Below are positions 63,067-64,000 of a stretch of 64,000 nucleotides of DNA, one piece after another. The position numbers were made by a program, and so were the translations under genes. The notes below the pieces were generated by a model. The model was not told the DNA's origin. It did no database searches and was given only the letters and a program-made list of their open reading frames with translations. The DNA is from Venatoribacter cucullus (GTDB taxonomy: Bacteria > Pseudomonadota > Gammaproteobacteria > Pseudomonadales > Oceanobacteraceae). Position 1 is the stretch's first letter; each line of letters begins with the position of its first letter. The stretch is from positions 434,001-498,000 of the forward strand of contig NZ_CP046056.1 of assembly GCF_016132445.1 (NCBI RefSeq), in the 5' to 3' direction.

Positions 63067-64000
63067 ATGCGTCTGCTTTGTTCCTTATTGGCGTTGGTCA
63101 GCCTGACGGCCTGTGCCAATACCCGCACCCTTGATATTAACCAGCCGCTGCCGGCAGCGCCGCCATTAAGCCAGTATGCCGAAGCCGGTGCGGTGTCGGT
63201 GGATATTACCCCGCCACCGGGTATGCCCATGGGTGGCTATTCGGTAATGGCCAACCGCGGCCAGGGGTTCCGTACCCGCATTAAAGCGCGTGTGGTGTAT
63301 CTGCATGATGGTAAAGGTCAGGCCATGGCGCTGGTGCAGACCGATCTGACGGCCGCCTCGTTATTGCTGCAGCATGCGGTGGCGGCGCGGGTGGCGGAGA
63401 CGACCGGGCTGAAGCCGGCCGATATTGCCATTACCGCCTCGCACAGCCATTCGGCGCCGGTGAATTTCTTCGATAACGATTTTTACAACAAACACATGTC
63501 CAGCGGCCAATGGCTGGAGCCGGAGTTTCTGGAGTTCGCCACCGCGCGCATCAGTGCCGGCATTATCGATGCTTTCAATAGCCGCCGCCCGGCCAAAATC
63601 GCCACCGGCAAAAAAGACATTTATGGCTACAACCGTAACCGCTCACTGGATTCCTGGGCGCTGAACCACAACGTGGGCGAGGTGGATCTGGACGATTCGC
63701 AGCAAAAATTCCGCGCCGTGAACCCGTCGCTGTACATGGTGCGGGTGGATGTGAAAGATGACGACGGTGCGTTTAAACCGCTGGCGGCATTCTCCAGTTT
63801 TTCTGTACACGCCACGGCGCTGACCGTACCGGTTGAGGTCTACAACGCTGACCTGTTTGCCTATGCCCAGAAAGATCTGGAATGGACCATCCGCGACCGT
63901 TACAACACCCCGTGGCCGGTGGTGCATGCGCTGAGCACTGGCACCCAGGGCGATATGGCGCCGGCCTTGCCAGAACAGGGTGATAACACCTTTGGTCATC
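63067..64000 (+). CDS. Neutral/alkaline ceramidase-like lipoprotein, 3' end beyond the window
   Basis: The frame starts at ATG 63067 (AGGG upstream) and runs off the right edge after 311 codons. A lipoprotein signal precedes the lipobox LTAC (Cys near residue 17). The rest matches the neutral/non-lysosomal ceramidase N-terminal domain: VDITPPPGMPMGGYSVMANRGQGF, VQTDLTAASLLL, ITASHSHSAPVNFFDNDFYN (metal-binding His-x-His) and LSTGTQGDMAPALPEQGDNT. Ceramidases of this family cleave ceramide to sphingosine and fatty acid. Whether a bacterium without sphingolipids uses it on host or dietary ceramide cannot be seen. Confidence 0.8.
   Translation, partial: MRLLCSLLALVSLTACANTRTLDINQPLPAAPPLSQYAEAGAVSVDITPPPGMPMGGYSVMANRGQGFRTRIKARVVYLHDGKGQAMALVQTDLTAASLLLQHAVAARVAETTGLKPADIAITASHSHSAPVNFFDNDFYNKHMSSGQWLEPEFLEFATARISAGIIDAFNSRRPAKIATGKKDIYGYNRNRSLDSWALNHNVGEVDLDDSQQKFRAVNPSLYMVRVDVKDDDGAFKPLAAFSSFSVHATALTVPVEVYNADLFAYAQKDLEWTIRDRYNTPWPVVHALSTGTQGDMAPALPEQGDNTFGH

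Overview
The window is a chromosomal segment of a gammaproteobacterium, probably a marine member of the Oceanospirillales (Thalassolituus/Oceanobacter-like) or a close relative of Pseudomonas. I infer this from gene content and order, not from a database search. Two blocks follow the Pseudomonas chromosome closely. One is proA-nadD-rsfS-rlmH-mrdA-rodA-mltB-rlpA with a dacA-ybeD-lipB-lipA block nearby. The other is ispB/rplU-rpmA-obgE-proB-rpsT-murJ-ribF-ileS-lspA-fkpB-ispH-pilE...pilR-pilS-bamD/rluD-pgeF. Coding density is very high, many genes overlap by 1-13 bp, and I saw no tRNA, rRNA, CRISPR array, insertion sequence or prophage.

Layout. 0-10 kb holds small conserved or unknown genes: a flavodoxin, a DUF481 outer-membrane protein, a TetR regulator, an LhgO-like oxidase, an AdeT-like binding protein, CBS and DUF proteins, a GAF/Fis-HTH regulator, a family-4 glycosyltransferase and a 39-residue membrane peptide. 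10-18 kb is the rod-shape and cell-wall cluster (rlpA, mltB, rodA, mrdA) with rlmH, rsfS, nadD and proA, all on the minus strand. 18-24 kb is an accessory block: two overlapping membrane proteins with degenerate GGDEF domains, a methyltransferase, DUF3549, a YchJ-like SEC-C protein and an Ala/Lys/Glu-rich coiled-coil exported protein. 24-27 kb is dacA-ybeD-lipB-lipA (PBP5-type carboxypeptidase and lipoate synthesis). 27-32 kb holds trxC, an Rnk-like protein, dsbD and ispB. 32-44 kb is the ribosomal/housekeeping block from rplU to ispH with kdsA inserted. 44-54 kb is the type IV pilus minor-pilin cluster (pilE, pilW, pilV, fimU, pilY1, pilX, fimT) with the PilS/PilR two-component system. 54-64 kb holds nadE, bamD, rluD, pgeF, ilvIH, arfB, trhA, a GIY-YIG protein and the start of a neutral-ceramidase-like lipoprotein.

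Most of the window is ordinary core genome. The points most worth a second look are these: (i) the PilR orthologue has lost the GAFTGA sigma-54 contact loop and has altered Walker B and sensor II residues; (ii) the tandem membrane GGDEF proteins have lost the catalytic signature but both keep an RxxD c-di-GMP inhibitory-site motif at the canonical spacing; (iii) the family-4 glycosyltransferase has a near-perfect PHO box; (iv) a perfect FNR/Anr box sits at the class II position in front of the 39-residue membrane peptide; (v) a sigma-54-type promoter precedes an AAA+-less NifA-like GAF/Fis protein; (vi) a structured leader with an Ile/Leu/Val-containing short frame precedes ilvI; (vii) a nested GGGAGACG inverted-repeat element lies between nadE and bamD. 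All functional statements rest on motif recognition by eye; no search or alignment was run.
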